DNA of 64,000 nt from Bacteroides faecichinchillae JCM 17102 (GTDB lineage: Bacteria > Bacteroidota > Bacteroidia > Bacteroidales > Bacteroidaceae): contig NZ_BAKK01000014.1 in NCBI RefSeq assembly GCF_000614145.1, positions 1 to 64,000 on the forward strand, in the 5' to 3' direction. The notes under the pieces are model-generated. The model was not told where the DNA came from and did not search any database. It saw nothing but the letters and a program-made list of their open reading frames with translations. Of this stretch, positions 1-8,832 are shown in pieces (position 1 is the stretch's first letter; every line of letters begins with the position of its first letter). The position numbers and the translations under genes were made by a program.

Positions 1-440
1 GTATTTGCTAACCATACGCGTTATTACAATGTAAATATACTAACTATATTATGAATACCAAATATAATATTAGTATTTTATACTATTTAACTAATAACTA
101 TTAGCTAGACAATAGCATATGTAAGCATAATACGCCAGCAAATCTAAAGGAATTGTAATCACAATAATATGATTACTAACAGAAAGACTAACAATTATAA
201 ATGGACCGAAGCGTGAGAATAAGAATCTGTTTTGAGTTTATTTACTAAGTTTTGTAAGCATAATCTAGCAGCATATAATTTGTAGCATCGCATTAAGCTG
301 TTATTTTATAATTCGTATACCAGAACCTTCATACTGAAAAGAGAGGGAGGGATCATGATTTTTCTTATATCACCAGCTTATAAATCAAAGCATTTATTTA
401 ACTTTGTACAGTTTATAAAGTAAAACAGACTTTTAATACT
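1..440. other. AT-rich intergenic region upstream of GH95 gene
   Basis: No convincing ORF is seen here. It holds two copies of an imperfect 20-bp direct repeat (121-140 and 254-273, 16 of 20 identical, both beginning GTAAGCATAAT) and the promoter of the fucosidase gene near 399-406. The beginning may belong to an upstream gene's control region outside the window. Confidence 0.6.
399..406 (+). promoter_or_regulatory. Bacteroides -7 box for the fucosidase gene
   Basis: TAACTTTG fits the Bacteroides sigma-ABfr consensus TAnnTTTG and lies 35 bp before the ATG at 441. No clear -33 TTTG is seen at the usual distance. Confidence 0.45.
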
Positions 441-2939
441 ATGAAAATGAAAAAACTCTATCTGCTTCTTATCAATGCGTGTCTATCTTTCTCCGGGCTT
501 CAGGCAGAAGAACCCGACTACACACAGGGACTTTCTATTTGGTTTGACACCCCTAATACCTTGCAAGGATATGCCGTCTGGTACAATGGAAGACCAGATA
601 TATCGAGAACTCAAGATGAACTGGAAGTAGCTGGAAACACCAATACGAATCAAGACCCCAGCTGGGAATCAAAATCATTGCCTATTGGAAATGGTAACAT
701 TAGTGCGAATATTATGGGCTCTGTTGAAGCGGAGCGCATTACTTTTAATGAGAAAACACTTTGGCGGGGAGGCCCTAATACAGCGAAGGGAGCAGATTAT
801 TATTGGAACATCAACAAACAGTCTGCCCATGTTTTAGACGAAATACGGAAAGCATTCACAGAAGGAGATCAACAAAAAGCAGAGAGACTGACTCAACTCA
901 ATTTCAACAGCGAAGTAGCCTACGAACCCGGTGGAGAAAAGCCTTATCGCTTTGGTAGTTTTACAACTATGGGAGAATTTTATGTAGAAACCGGATTGAA
1001 TACCCTCCATATGAGCGAATATAAGCGTATCTTATCTTTGGATTCTGCTTTGGCGGTAGTGCAGTTTAAAAAAGATGATGTGGCTTATCAACGTAATTAC
1101 TTTATTTCTTATCCGGCAAACGTAATGGTGATGCGTTTCAGTGCAGACCATCCGAGAATGCAGAATCTGATTTTCAGTTATGCTCCTAATCCGGTCTCCA
1201 GTGGAGAAATGAAAGCGGACGGTAAAAACGGTTTAGTGTATACTGCTGCTTTGAATAATAATGGTATGAGATATGTAGTTCGGATCCAAGCAGAAACCAA
1301 AGGCGGGCAACTGACAAATGAGAATGGAAAGCTGATCGTCAAAGAAGCAGACGAAGTTGTGTTTTATATCTCAGCAGATACTGACTACAAGGCTAACTTT
1401 AATCCGGACTTTAAAGATCCGAAAACGTATGTCGGGGTTAATCCGGCTGAAACCACCCGTCAATGGATAGACAATGCCACAGTTAAAGGATACACAGCTT
1501 TGTTTAAACAACATTATGAGGATTATGCCGCTTTATTCAACCGGGTTAAGCTTAGCCTCAACCCTGCCATGAAAACAGATAATTTACCAACCGGACAACG
1601 GTTGAAGAACTATCGACAAGGACAACCGGATTTTTATTTAGAAACTCTGTATTATCAGTTTGGCCGTTATTTACTTATTTCCAGTTCCCGCCCAGGCAAT
1701 ATGCCGGCTAATCTACAAGGAATCTGGCATAATAATATAAGTGGACCTTGGTCTGTAGATTATCATAATAATATCAACATACAGATGAATTACTGGCCTG
1801 CCTGTTCCACTAATCTGAACGAGTGTATGCTACCTTTGGTAGATTTCATCCGTACATTAGTGAAACCAGGTGAGAAAACAGCACAGGCATACTTTGGAGC
1901 AAGAGGATGGACAGCTTCTATCTCCGCCAATATCTTTGGATTTACCACCCCGCTGGAAAGTCAGAGTATGTCGTGGAACTTCAATCCCATGGCAGGGCCT
2001 TGGCTAGCTACCCATATCTGGGAGTATTATGACTATACGAGAGATCTGAAATTTCTAAAAGAGACAGGGTATGAACTGATAAAAAGCAGTGCGAATTTTG
2101 CTGCCGATTACTTGTGGCACAAACCCGACGGTACTTATACTGCTGCTCCATCTACCTCTCCCGAGCATGGTCCCATTGATCAGGGAGCCACCTTTGTACA
2201 CGCTGTAATACGTGAAATTTTATTAGATGCCATCGAAGCAAGCAAAGTATTAGGAGTGGATAAAAAGGAACGGAGACAGTGGGAACACATTCTAGCCAAT
2301 CTGGCACCTTACCAAATCGGACGCTACGGGCAGTTGATGGAATGGTCGGTGGATATCGACGATCCGAAGGATGAACATCGCCATGTGAATCATTTGTTCG
2401 GACTACATCCGGGCCGTACCCTTTCACCAATTACTACTCCGGAATTGGCAAAAGCAGCTAAAGTAGTACTTGTACATCGGGGTGATGGTGCTACTGGCTG
2501 GAGCATGGGATGGAAACTGAATCAATGGGCACGTTTACAAGACGGAAACCATGCATATACTTTATTTGGCAATCTGCTAAAAAACGGGACATTGGATAAT
2601 TTATGGGATACTCATCCCCCTTTTCAAATTGACGGAAATTTTGGCGGAACAGCGGGAATTACTGAAATGCTGCTGCAAAGTCATTTAGGCTTTATTCAGC
2701 TGTTGCCAGCTTTACCGGATGCCTGGAAAGATGGTTCTATTAGCGGTCTATGCGCAAAAGGAAATTTTGAGATAGCTATGGTATGGGAAAATGGTAAATT
2801 GAAAGAAGCTACTATTCTATCAAAAGCCGGAGGTAACTGTACTATAAAATATGCAGGCAAAACACTGTCCTGGAAAACAGTAAAAGAGCGTAGTTATCAA
2901 CTTAAATATGACGAAATCAAAGGTTTGTTCAGAATCTAA
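441..2939 (+). CDS. GH95 family alpha-L-fucosidase, secreted
   Basis: Glycoside hydrolase family 95 enzymes are inverting 1,2-alpha-L-fucosidases (some act on alpha-L-galactosides) that remove terminal fucose from host or plant glycans. The 832-residue length fits the family. An N-terminal signal peptide (residues 1-22, ending near LQAEE) suggests export to the periplasm. The family core is visible: PANLQGIWHN, then HNNINIQMNYW, with Asn444 and Asn446 matching the two Asn residues that activate water in the bifidobacterial AfcA enzyme, Glu575 in SPEHG as the likely general acid, and Asp731 in QIDGNFGGTAG. Residues 73-330 form the usual N-terminal beta region, beginning SKSLPIGNGN. No SusC/SusD pair is adjacent in the window, so the substrate cannot be read from context. 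Start at 441 is chosen because it gives the signal peptide; Met at 447 is an alternative. Confidence 0.9.
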   Translation: MKMKKLYLLLINACLSFSGLQAEEPDYTQGLSIWFDTPNTLQGYAVWYNGRPDISRTQDELEVAGNTNTNQDPSWESKSLPIGNGNISANIMGSVEAERITFNEKTLWRGGPNTAKGADYYWNINKQSAHVLDEIRKAFTEGDQQKAERLTQLNFNSEVAYEPGGEKPYRFGSFTTMGEFYVETGLNTLHMSEYKRILSLDSALAVVQFKKDDVAYQRNYFISYPANVMVMRFSADHPRMQNLIFSYAPNPVSSGEMKADGKNGLVYTAALNNNGMRYVVRIQAETKGGQLTNENGKLIVKEADEVVFYISADTDYKANFNPDFKDPKTYVGVNPAETTRQWIDNATVKGYTALFKQHYEDYAALFNRVKLSLNPAMKTDNLPTGQRLKNYRQGQPDFYLETLYYQFGRYLLISSSRPGNMPANLQGIWHNNISGPWSVDYHNNINIQMNYWPACSTNLNECMLPLVDFIRTLVKPGEKTAQAYFGARGWTASISANIFGFTTPLESQSMSWNFNPMAGPWLATHIWEYYDYTRDLKFLKETGYELIKSSANFAADYLWHKPDGTYTAAPSTSPEHGPIDQGATFVHAVIREILLDAIEASKVLGVDKKERRQWEHILANLAPYQIGRYGQLMEWSVDIDDPKDEHRHVNHLFGLHPGRTLSPITTPELAKAAKVVLVHRGDGATGWSMGWKLNQWARLQDGNHAYTLFGNLLKNGTLDNLWDTHPPFQIDGNFGGTAGITEMLLQSHLGFIQLLPALPDAWKDGSISGLCAKGNFEIAMVWENGKLKEATILSKAGGNCTIKYAGKTLSWKTVKERSYQLKYDEIKGLFRI

Positions 2940-3362
2940 TGGGATTCATAAAGTAGAGCAAAATATTTTCTTTGATACTTAATATTTTGATTTAGATTGC
3001 AACAAACTATTCTACGTTGCGTATACTTATATTTTTTCGGAGCGAAAAGCTATATAATGGGGGCTTCAGAAGATTCATTTTAGCATCAGTACGAAGCAAT
3101 TTACAATTGATTATTTTCTCAAAGCATTCTTATCGCTATGAGAAAAAATTCTCACCACTATGAGAAAAAATACTCATTGCATTGAGAAAAAATTCTCGTT
3201 ACTATGAGTATTTATTCTCATTGCGGTGAGAATAATACTTTGTCCTTATAGACTGTTTTTTGCTACCAACTACTAAGTTTTTAGCTAAGTGACAGTCAAT
3301 AGTTTCTTGTTATTCAGAGGAGTAAAGTGACGAAAAATTTCCTCCTTATGTATCAGAAGATA
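2940..3362. other. Convergent intergenic region (fucosidase / thrC)
   Basis: This 423-bp stretch lies between two genes that point at each other and has no supported ORF. Its main content is the 22-bp tandem array at 3129-3238. No ordinary GC-rich terminator is visible. Confidence 0.6.
3129..3238. repeat. Tandem array of five degenerate 22-bp units
   Basis: Five consecutive units start at 3129, 3151, 3173, 3195 and 3217, each exactly 22 bp. The consensus is roughly CTCATTRCTATGAG followed by AAAAAATT. Each unit carries a small dyad (CTCA-N6-TGAG), and neighbouring units also form GAGAAAAAATTCTC dyads, so the RNA could fold into several alternative hairpins. It lies between the 3' ends of convergent genes and may act in bidirectional transcript ending or as protein-binding sites; this role is inferred. 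Confidence 0.85.
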
Positions 3363-4664
3363 TCAGATAGAAAGCAAATACTGCTTAAAGCCCACAAACT
3401 CCTTCGTCATCGGCAAACTCTTCTTTTCTCCATTCATAAAAGCCTGTAGCTTAGCCGGAATTTCGACAGTCTCCCCAATGATACCCTCTACTGTCTCAAG
3501 GAATTTGGCAGGATGAGCCGTTTCAAGAAATACTCCTGTTTCTCCCGGTTTCAATACTTCTGTCAAAGCACGATATCCGCAAGCTCCATGAGGATCGAGC
3601 AGATAATGATGTTCTTTCCAAGTAGTTTTCACAGTTTCACGAATTTGCTCATCATTGTAAGTCGCGCCGGAGATTTCAGCAGTAATATCCGCATGAGAAT
3701 TTCCGTATAAATCAAGAATACGGGCAAAATTACTAGGATCACCTACATCCATTGCATTTGCAATCGTTGCAACAGACGGACGAGGTTTATATTCACCCGT
3801 TTGCAAATATTGATAGAAAATATCGTTGCGATTATTAGCAGCAATGAAGCGTTTTACAGGCAATCCCATTTTCTTTCCAAATAGGCCGGCAGTGATATTA
3901 CCAAAGTTTCCACTAGGCACACAAATGATGGCATTATCAGCTTTTCCGACACGCTTCAACTGAGCGTATGCATAGAAATAATAGAATGCCTGGGGCAGGA
4001 ATCGGGCAACGTTGATGGAGTTAGCCGAGGTCAGAGATAAATGCTCGTTCAGTTCTTTATCCATGAAAGCAGCTTTCACCAATGCTTGACAATCATCGAA
4101 AGTTCCATCTACTTCAAGAGCCGTAATATTCTGTCCTAATGTAGTAAATTGCTTTTCCTGAATCTCGCTAACTTTTCCTTTTGGATAAAGTACATATACA
4201 TGAATTCCCTCTACCCCCAGAAAACCATTAGCCACAGCACTTCCCGTATCACCGGAAGTAGCAACTAATACATTCACATTTTTCTGTCCTTCTTTCCTGA
4301 TAAAATAACCCAGTAAACGAGCCATGAAACGCCCACCTACATCTTTGAAAGCAAGTGTCGGTCCATGAAATAACTCTAACGAGTAGATATTCTCCGTAAC
4401 TCTCACTAAAGGGACATCAAAGTTCAATGTATCATATACAATCTGCTTCAAAACATCTGCCGGAATATCTTCACCAAAGAAAGCATCGGCTACCCGATAA
4501 GCTATTTCCTGAAAAGATAATGTATCAATTGTATCGTAAAACTCCTGCGGCAGAGGTTTTATAGTCATAGGCATAAAAAGTCCTCTGTCGTCAGCAAGTC
4601 CTTTCACCACAGCTTCTTGTAAAGAAGCCATCGGTGCTTGTTTATTTGTACTGTAATATTTCAT
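3363..4664 (-). CDS. thrC: Threonine synthase
   Basis: Converts O-phospho-L-homoserine and water to L-threonine plus phosphate, the last step of threonine synthesis, in the cytoplasm and with pyridoxal phosphate. The 433-residue length and opening MKYYSTNKQAP are typical of the bacterial enzyme. The PLP-binding lysine is Lys107 in GPTLAFKDVGG, and the phosphate-binding loop appears as ATSGDTGSAVANGF. A later SGNFGNITAGL motif also fits the fold. It is the distal gene of thrA-apgM-thrC on the minus strand, 87 bp after the preceding gene. Expression is probably controlled from the leader upstream of thrA. No defect is seen. Confidence 0.96.
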   Translation of the reverse strand: MKYYSTNKQAPMASLQEAVVKGLADDRGLFMPMTIKPLPQEFYDTIDTLSFQEIAYRVADAFFGEDIPADVLKQIVYDTLNFDVPLVRVTENIYSLELFHGPTLAFKDVGGRFMARLLGYFIRKEGQKNVNVLVATSGDTGSAVANGFLGVEGIHVYVLYPKGKVSEIQEKQFTTLGQNITALEVDGTFDDCQALVKAAFMDKELNEHLSLTSANSINVARFLPQAFYYFYAYAQLKRVGKADNAIICVPSGNFGNITAGLFGKKMGLPVKRFIAANNRNDIFYQYLQTGEYKPRPSVATIANAMDVGDPSNFARILDLYGNSHADITAEISGATYNDEQIRETVKTTWKEHHYLLDPHGACGYRALTEVLKPGETGVFLETAHPAKFLETVEGIIGETVEIPAKLQAFMNGEKKSLPMTKEFVGFKQYLLSI

Positions 4665-4751
4665 TATACTATATTTTAGAGTTCAACACAAATTATACAG
4701 ATTTACACAGCTACCAAATAGCTGAAAATAATCTAGATAACCCGTTGTGAA

Positions 4752-5960
4752 TCATTTCATAAATTCTTTTATAAACTCGTCTTCTTTCATAATTCCGTAA
4801 CTACCATTACAAGCAGCCGCTTCATCAAAAGTCTCTACTTCATCAGGTTCAATTCCCGGATACCAAATAAAGAACGGAACTGGTTCGGCAGTATGAGTAC
4901 GAAGCTCGCAAGGAGTCGGATGGTCGGGCAATACAGCAATGGCAACCGGTTCATCCCAATCCTTCACAGCCTCATAAATAGGTCCAACAGCACGTTTATC
5001 CAGATTCTCAATCGTCAGAAGTTTTAAGTCGATATCTCCTTCATGACCAGCCTCATCGCTGGCTTCAATATGTAGATAAACAAAATCATCGGTCTTCAAA
5101 GCCTCCAATGCAGCAGCTACCTTATTTTCATAATTCGTATCATAAAGTCCGGTGGCACCTTCTACGGTAATACGATGTAGTCCGGCATAATAACCAATTC
5201 CATTAATCAAATCCACAGCTGAGATAACAGCTCCTTTCTTTATCTGTGGAAAAGTCTCGGAAAGTTTAGACATCTGCGGACGATACCCAGGACTCCAAGG
5301 CCAGATACTGTTTGCAGGATCTTTGCCTTCTGCTATCCTTTTCTTATTCAATGGATGATCTTTCAGCAACTCCTGAGACTTTAGAATCAAATCATTAATC
5401 AAGTCTGCTGTTTCCTTGGCCTCCGAAACTAAAGGCTTTACCATCAACGGGCGGAAAGGTTTCAATGGAACATCATGTGGAGGCGTACAATCCAATTCCT
5501 TATTCCCTCCTTTAATCACTAACAAATGACGATACTGTACCCCCGTATGAAAGCGTACTTTGTCATTTCCCAACTTCTCTTGCAGATATTTAATTAAGAC
5601 ATCCGCTTCTTCCGTAGAAATATGACCGGAAGAGTGATTCTTCAAAATATCCCCTTCCACGCAAATCAGATTACAACGCATAGCCATCTCTCCCGGTTGT
5701 AGATCAATGCCGATACTAGCCGCTTCCAATGGTCCGCGACCTTCGTATACCTTTGGAAGATCATACCCCAATACAGACATATTAGCTACCTCACTACCCG
5801 GATGAAATCCTTCGGCCACAGTCATCAACCGCCCGTTTCGCCCCATTCGGGCCAATTTATCCATATATGGCGTCTTTGCATATTGCAAAAGCGTCTTTCC
5901 CCCTAATGACTTCACCGGCCAATCGGCCATCCCGTCACCCAATATAATAATATGTTTCAC
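4752..5960 (-). CDS. apgM: ApgM-type phosphoglycerate mutase-like protein, proposed homoserine kinase
   Basis: A 402-residue member of the archaeal-type cofactor-independent phosphoglycerate mutase family (alkaline phosphatase fold). Metal-site motifs are visible: Asp9 in IILGDGMADWP, the likely phosphoryl-accepting Ser62 in VANMSVLGYD, and downstream EASDEAGHEGD and LPDHPTP. It lies between thrA and thrC, exactly where homoserine kinase (thrB) would be expected, and no GHMP-type thrB is seen in the window. Members of this family in thr operons have been annotated as functional analogues of homoserine kinase; that role, phosphorylating homoserine for ThrC, is the better guess here. A mutase role in glycolysis cannot be excluded. 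It begins 29 bp after the thrA stop, which suggests one operon. Confidence 0.85.
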   Translation of the reverse strand: MKHIIILGDGMADWPVKSLGGKTLLQYAKTPYMDKLARMGRNGRLMTVAEGFHPGSEVANMSVLGYDLPKVYEGRGPLEAASIGIDLQPGEMAMRCNLICVEGDILKNHSSGHISTEEADVLIKYLQEKLGNDKVRFHTGVQYRHLLVIKGGNKELDCTPPHDVPLKPFRPLMVKPLVSEAKETADLINDLILKSQELLKDHPLNKKRIAEGKDPANSIWPWSPGYRPQMSKLSETFPQIKKGAVISAVDLINGIGYYAGLHRITVEGATGLYDTNYENKVAAALEALKTDDFVYLHIEASDEAGHEGDIDLKLLTIENLDKRAVGPIYEAVKDWDEPVAIAVLPDHPTPCELRTHTAEPVPFFIWYPGIEPDEVETFDEAAACNGSYGIMKEDEFIKEFMK

Positions 5961-5989
5961 TTTTACTTAATTTAGAATGTAGAATGATG

Positions 5990-8425
5990 TTAGACGTTTG
6001 CGATACTCATGATATCAGCAAATACTCCGGCAGCCGTTACTCCGGCACCGGCACCGTATCCTTGAATCATCATCGGATATTCTTTATAACGTTCCGTAGT
6101 AAGCAAGATAATATTGTTACTGCCTTCCAATCCGTAGAACGGATGATTGGAGTCTACTTCCTGCAAACCGACAGAAGCTTTTCCATTCTCTAGTTTAGCT
6201 ACAAAACGCCAGTGTTTATGCTCTTTCTCCAAAACCTGTCGACGAGCCTCGAAATCAGCATCAAGACTTGGAACCTTCTTCCAAAAGTCTTCTAACGTAC
6301 CATCAAAAAAATCATTCGGAACAAAGAGATTCTTTTCAACATCTTCCTGCTCAATACGATATCCGGCTTCACGTGCAAGAATCACCAATTTACGAATAAC
6401 GTCCTTACCACTTAAATCAATACGTGGATCGGGTTCAGAATAGCGTTCTTCCTGCGCCATCTTTATTGTACGGCTAAAAGGAATATCAGCACTGATTTTA
6501 TTAAAAATATAGTTCAATGTACCCGATAGTACAGCTTCAATTTTCAGAATCTTATCCCCACTATGAATCAGGTCATTAATCGTATTAATAATCGGAAGTC
6601 CCGCGCCTACGTTTGTCTCAAACAAGTATTTTACTCCACGCTGACGAGCAATTGTTTTCAATTCACGATAATTATCATAAGCCGAAGAAGCAGCAATCTT
6701 ATTGGCAGCTACTACAGATATATTATGTTGCAGGAAGTCCTTATAGAGTGATGCAATCTCTGCACTTGCCGTACAATCTACAAATACCGAGTTAAAAATA
6801 TTCATGCCAATCACTTCCTCACGAATAGACTGAAGATTGCTGTCTTTTCCTTTCTCTTTCAACTCCTCACGGTAATTAGCTAAATCGAAGCCTTCACGAC
6901 TAAACATAGCCTTTGCAGCATCGATAACACCTACTACATGCAATTTCAATCCGTTCTCCATCATCAACTTTTGTTGCTGGCTACGAATTTGTTCTACCAA
7001 ACTTCCTCCTACAGTTCCGATACCGCAAATAAACAGATTGAGTACCTGATATTCGGACAGGAAGAATGAATCATGAATAACGTTCAACGATTTACGCAAA
7101 GATTTTCCATCAACAACAAAAGAAATATTTGTTTCTGAAGCACCTTGTGCACAAGCAATTACATTAATACCGTTACGTCCCAATGTTCCAAACAGTTTAC
7201 CTGCAATCCCCGGAGTGTGTTTCATATTCTCACCTACGATAGCCACTGTTGCCAAATCTCTCTCAGCAAGAATCGGTGAAATCTCACCCATTTCTATTTC
7301 CTTAGCAAACTCTTCATTCAATACCTCGCAAGCCAAATCTGCATCAGCATTACGAACACCAATAGAAGTACTATTCTCGGATGAAGCCTGTGAAACGAGG
7401 AATACACTAATACCATTCTTTGCCAAAGCCTTAAAGATACGGTAATTGACTCCGATCACACCTACCATACCAAGCCCCTGAACAGTAATCAAACTAGTAT
7501 CATTGATAGAAGAAATACCTTTAATAGCTTTGCTGTGAGGATTGGAAACTTCTTGTTTAATGATAGTTCCTACTCCTTCGGGATTGAAAGTATTCTTAAT
7601 TAAAATAGGAATATTCTTATGACATACCGGATAAATAGTAGGCGGATAAACGACTTTAGCACCAAAGTTACAAAGCTCGGTAGCCTCTACATAACTTAAT
7701 TCAGAAATTGTATAAGCAGTAGAAATGACACGCGGATCGGCAGTCATAAAGCCATCCACATCTGTCCATATCTCTAAAGCATCCGCATCAAGCGCAGCGG
7801 CTATAACAGCAGCCGTATAATCCGAACCGCCACGACCAAGGTTCGTCACGTCTCCCGTCATTTTATCGGATGAAATAAATCCCGGCACCAAAGCTACTTT
7901 CGGGATGGAGCGAAAAGTTTTCTTTACCAACTCATTAGTCAGTTCAGCATCGATAGTATGCTTATTATGTTTTTTTTCAGTCTTAATAAAAGTGCGCGAG
8001 TCAAACCATTCAGCTTCGTCAATCAATTCGGCAACGATGATAGAAGAGAGACGCTCACCATAACTTACAATAGTATCCGAAGTTTTCGGCGAAAGGTCTT
8101 TTATCAGATAAATCCCCTGGAAAATATCCTTCAATTCATTTAGCAACTCACCGATCTGACGTTGCAATGCCACTTGCCCTTTCCCGGCAGGAATAACCTC
8201 TTTTATCATTTCCACATGACGATAAACAATCTCACGGAACTCACCTTCATAAGCAGAATCCCCGGCTGCTGCCATCTTCGATGTATTTATCAATTTGTCA
8301 GTGATGCCTCCTAATGCGGAAACAACTACGATTACCGGCTCACTTGCCGACTCAACAATTCTCTTTACGCTTAAAATGCTGTTCACGGAACCTACGGACG
8401 TTCCGCCGAATTTCATTACTTTCAT
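5990..8425 (-). CDS. thrA: Bifunctional aspartokinase / homoserine dehydrogenase
   Basis: Catalyses the first (aspartate to aspartyl-phosphate, ATP) and third (aspartate semialdehyde to homoserine, NAD(P)H) steps of the threonine/methionine branch. At 811 residues it has the usual length for the fused enzyme. The N-terminal kinase opens with MKFGGTSVGS and has GRGGSDYTAAVIAAAL. Two ACT-like regulatory segments follow (around residues 310-460), as expected for threonine feedback control. The C-terminal dehydrogenase starts near residue 465 with LFICGIGTVGGSLVEQI as its Rossmann motif and contains FETNVGAGLPII and the KLVILAREAG segment. It is the first structural gene of the operon with apgM and thrC. 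A 21-codon leader peptide ends 133 bp upstream, so attenuation is likely on top of feedback inhibition. Confidence 0.97.
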   Translation of the reverse strand: MKVMKFGGTSVGSVNSILSVKRIVESASEPVIVVVSALGGITDKLINTSKMAAAGDSAYEGEFREIVYRHVEMIKEVIPAGKGQVALQRQIGELLNELKDIFQGIYLIKDLSPKTSDTIVSYGERLSSIIVAELIDEAEWFDSRTFIKTEKKHNKHTIDAELTNELVKKTFRSIPKVALVPGFISSDKMTGDVTNLGRGGSDYTAAVIAAALDADALEIWTDVDGFMTADPRVISTAYTISELSYVEATELCNFGAKVVYPPTIYPVCHKNIPILIKNTFNPEGVGTIIKQEVSNPHSKAIKGISSINDTSLITVQGLGMVGVIGVNYRIFKALAKNGISVFLVSQASSENSTSIGVRNADADLACEVLNEEFAKEIEMGEISPILAERDLATVAIVGENMKHTPGIAGKLFGTLGRNGINVIACAQGASETNISFVVDGKSLRKSLNVIHDSFFLSEYQVLNLFICGIGTVGGSLVEQIRSQQQKLMMENGLKLHVVGVIDAAKAMFSREGFDLANYREELKEKGKDSNLQSIREEVIGMNIFNSVFVDCTASAEIASLYKDFLQHNISVVAANKIAASSAYDNYRELKTIARQRGVKYLFETNVGAGLPIINTINDLIHSGDKILKIEAVLSGTLNYIFNKISADIPFSRTIKMAQEERYSEPDPRIDLSGKDVIRKLVILAREAGYRIEQEDVEKNLFVPNDFFDGTLEDFWKKVPSLDADFEARRQVLEKEHKHWRFVAKLENGKASVGLQEVDSNHPFYGLEGSNNIILLTTERYKEYPMMIQGYGAGAGVTAAGVFADIMSIANV

Positions 8426-8558
8426 GAAGATACTTATTTAAATGCAATGTCCTGTATATATCTTAAAATACAGTACGATTGGTTGTTTTACGAAAATATT
8501 ATAAATTGAATTTTGCCTTTTTCCAAGGCGTGAATCACGTAGATACACAAAACTATCC

Positions 8559-8624
8559 TCAACCCCTAAGGGTCATGGTGCACATGCACATGGATGTGAC
8601 TGTATGTGGATAGCAATTCATCAT
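8559..8624 (-). CDS. Threonine operon leader peptide (Thr/Met/Cys-rich)
   Basis: This 21-residue ORF begins with two ATG codons and ends in TGA. It contains four Thr, five Met and three Cys codons, clustered in the second half around MCMCTMT. AAAGGA precedes the start by a few bases. A promoter-like TACTTTTG lies 37 bp upstream and thrA begins 133 bp downstream. Such codon enrichment is the hallmark of ribosome-mediated attenuation, where scarcity of charged tRNA stalls the ribosome and changes RNA folding. The transcript can pair CTATCC at the start of the ORF with GGATAG just after it, and ACCC with GGGT across its stop, so alternative structures are available. I see no textbook terminator with a U-run before thrA, so the switch could be translational. 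Confidence 0.72.
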   Translation of the reverse strand: MMNCYPHTVTSMCMCTMTLRG

Positions 8625-8660
8625 TGTCCTTTGTTCTACTATTGTTTCTGATAAGTGTCG

Positions 8661-8668
8661 CAAAAGTA
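8661..8668 (-). promoter_or_regulatory. -7 box of the thr operon
   Basis: Read on the minus strand this is TACTTTTG, matching TAnnTTTG. It would start a transcript near 8654, about 30 nt before the leader peptide ATG. A -33 element is not obvious. Confidence 0.5.
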
Positions 8669-8797
8669 ATAATAAAAACATTCAATCTATCACATTTTTC
8701 TATATTTTTCTAATAAAAAGAATCTTTGCTCTTTCTCACTCTCTGAAAGGCCCACGCACTTTTATGACATATTGTTATTAAATATGGATTATATTGC

Positions 8798-8805
8798 TAT
8801 ATTTG
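8798..8805 (+). promoter_or_regulatory. -7 box for the asparaginase gene
   Basis: TATATTTG matches TAnnTTTG and lies 27 bp before the ATG at 8833, so the leader is short. A TTG 23 bp upstream may serve as the -33 element. Confidence 0.5.
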
Positions 8806-8832
8806 CAGAAAATATAAGCATAAAACCAGCCA

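Noticed and set aside
3129-3238. CRISPR array at the 22-bp repeats.
   Set aside because: Units are contiguous and degenerate with no spacers, and no cas genes are present in the window.
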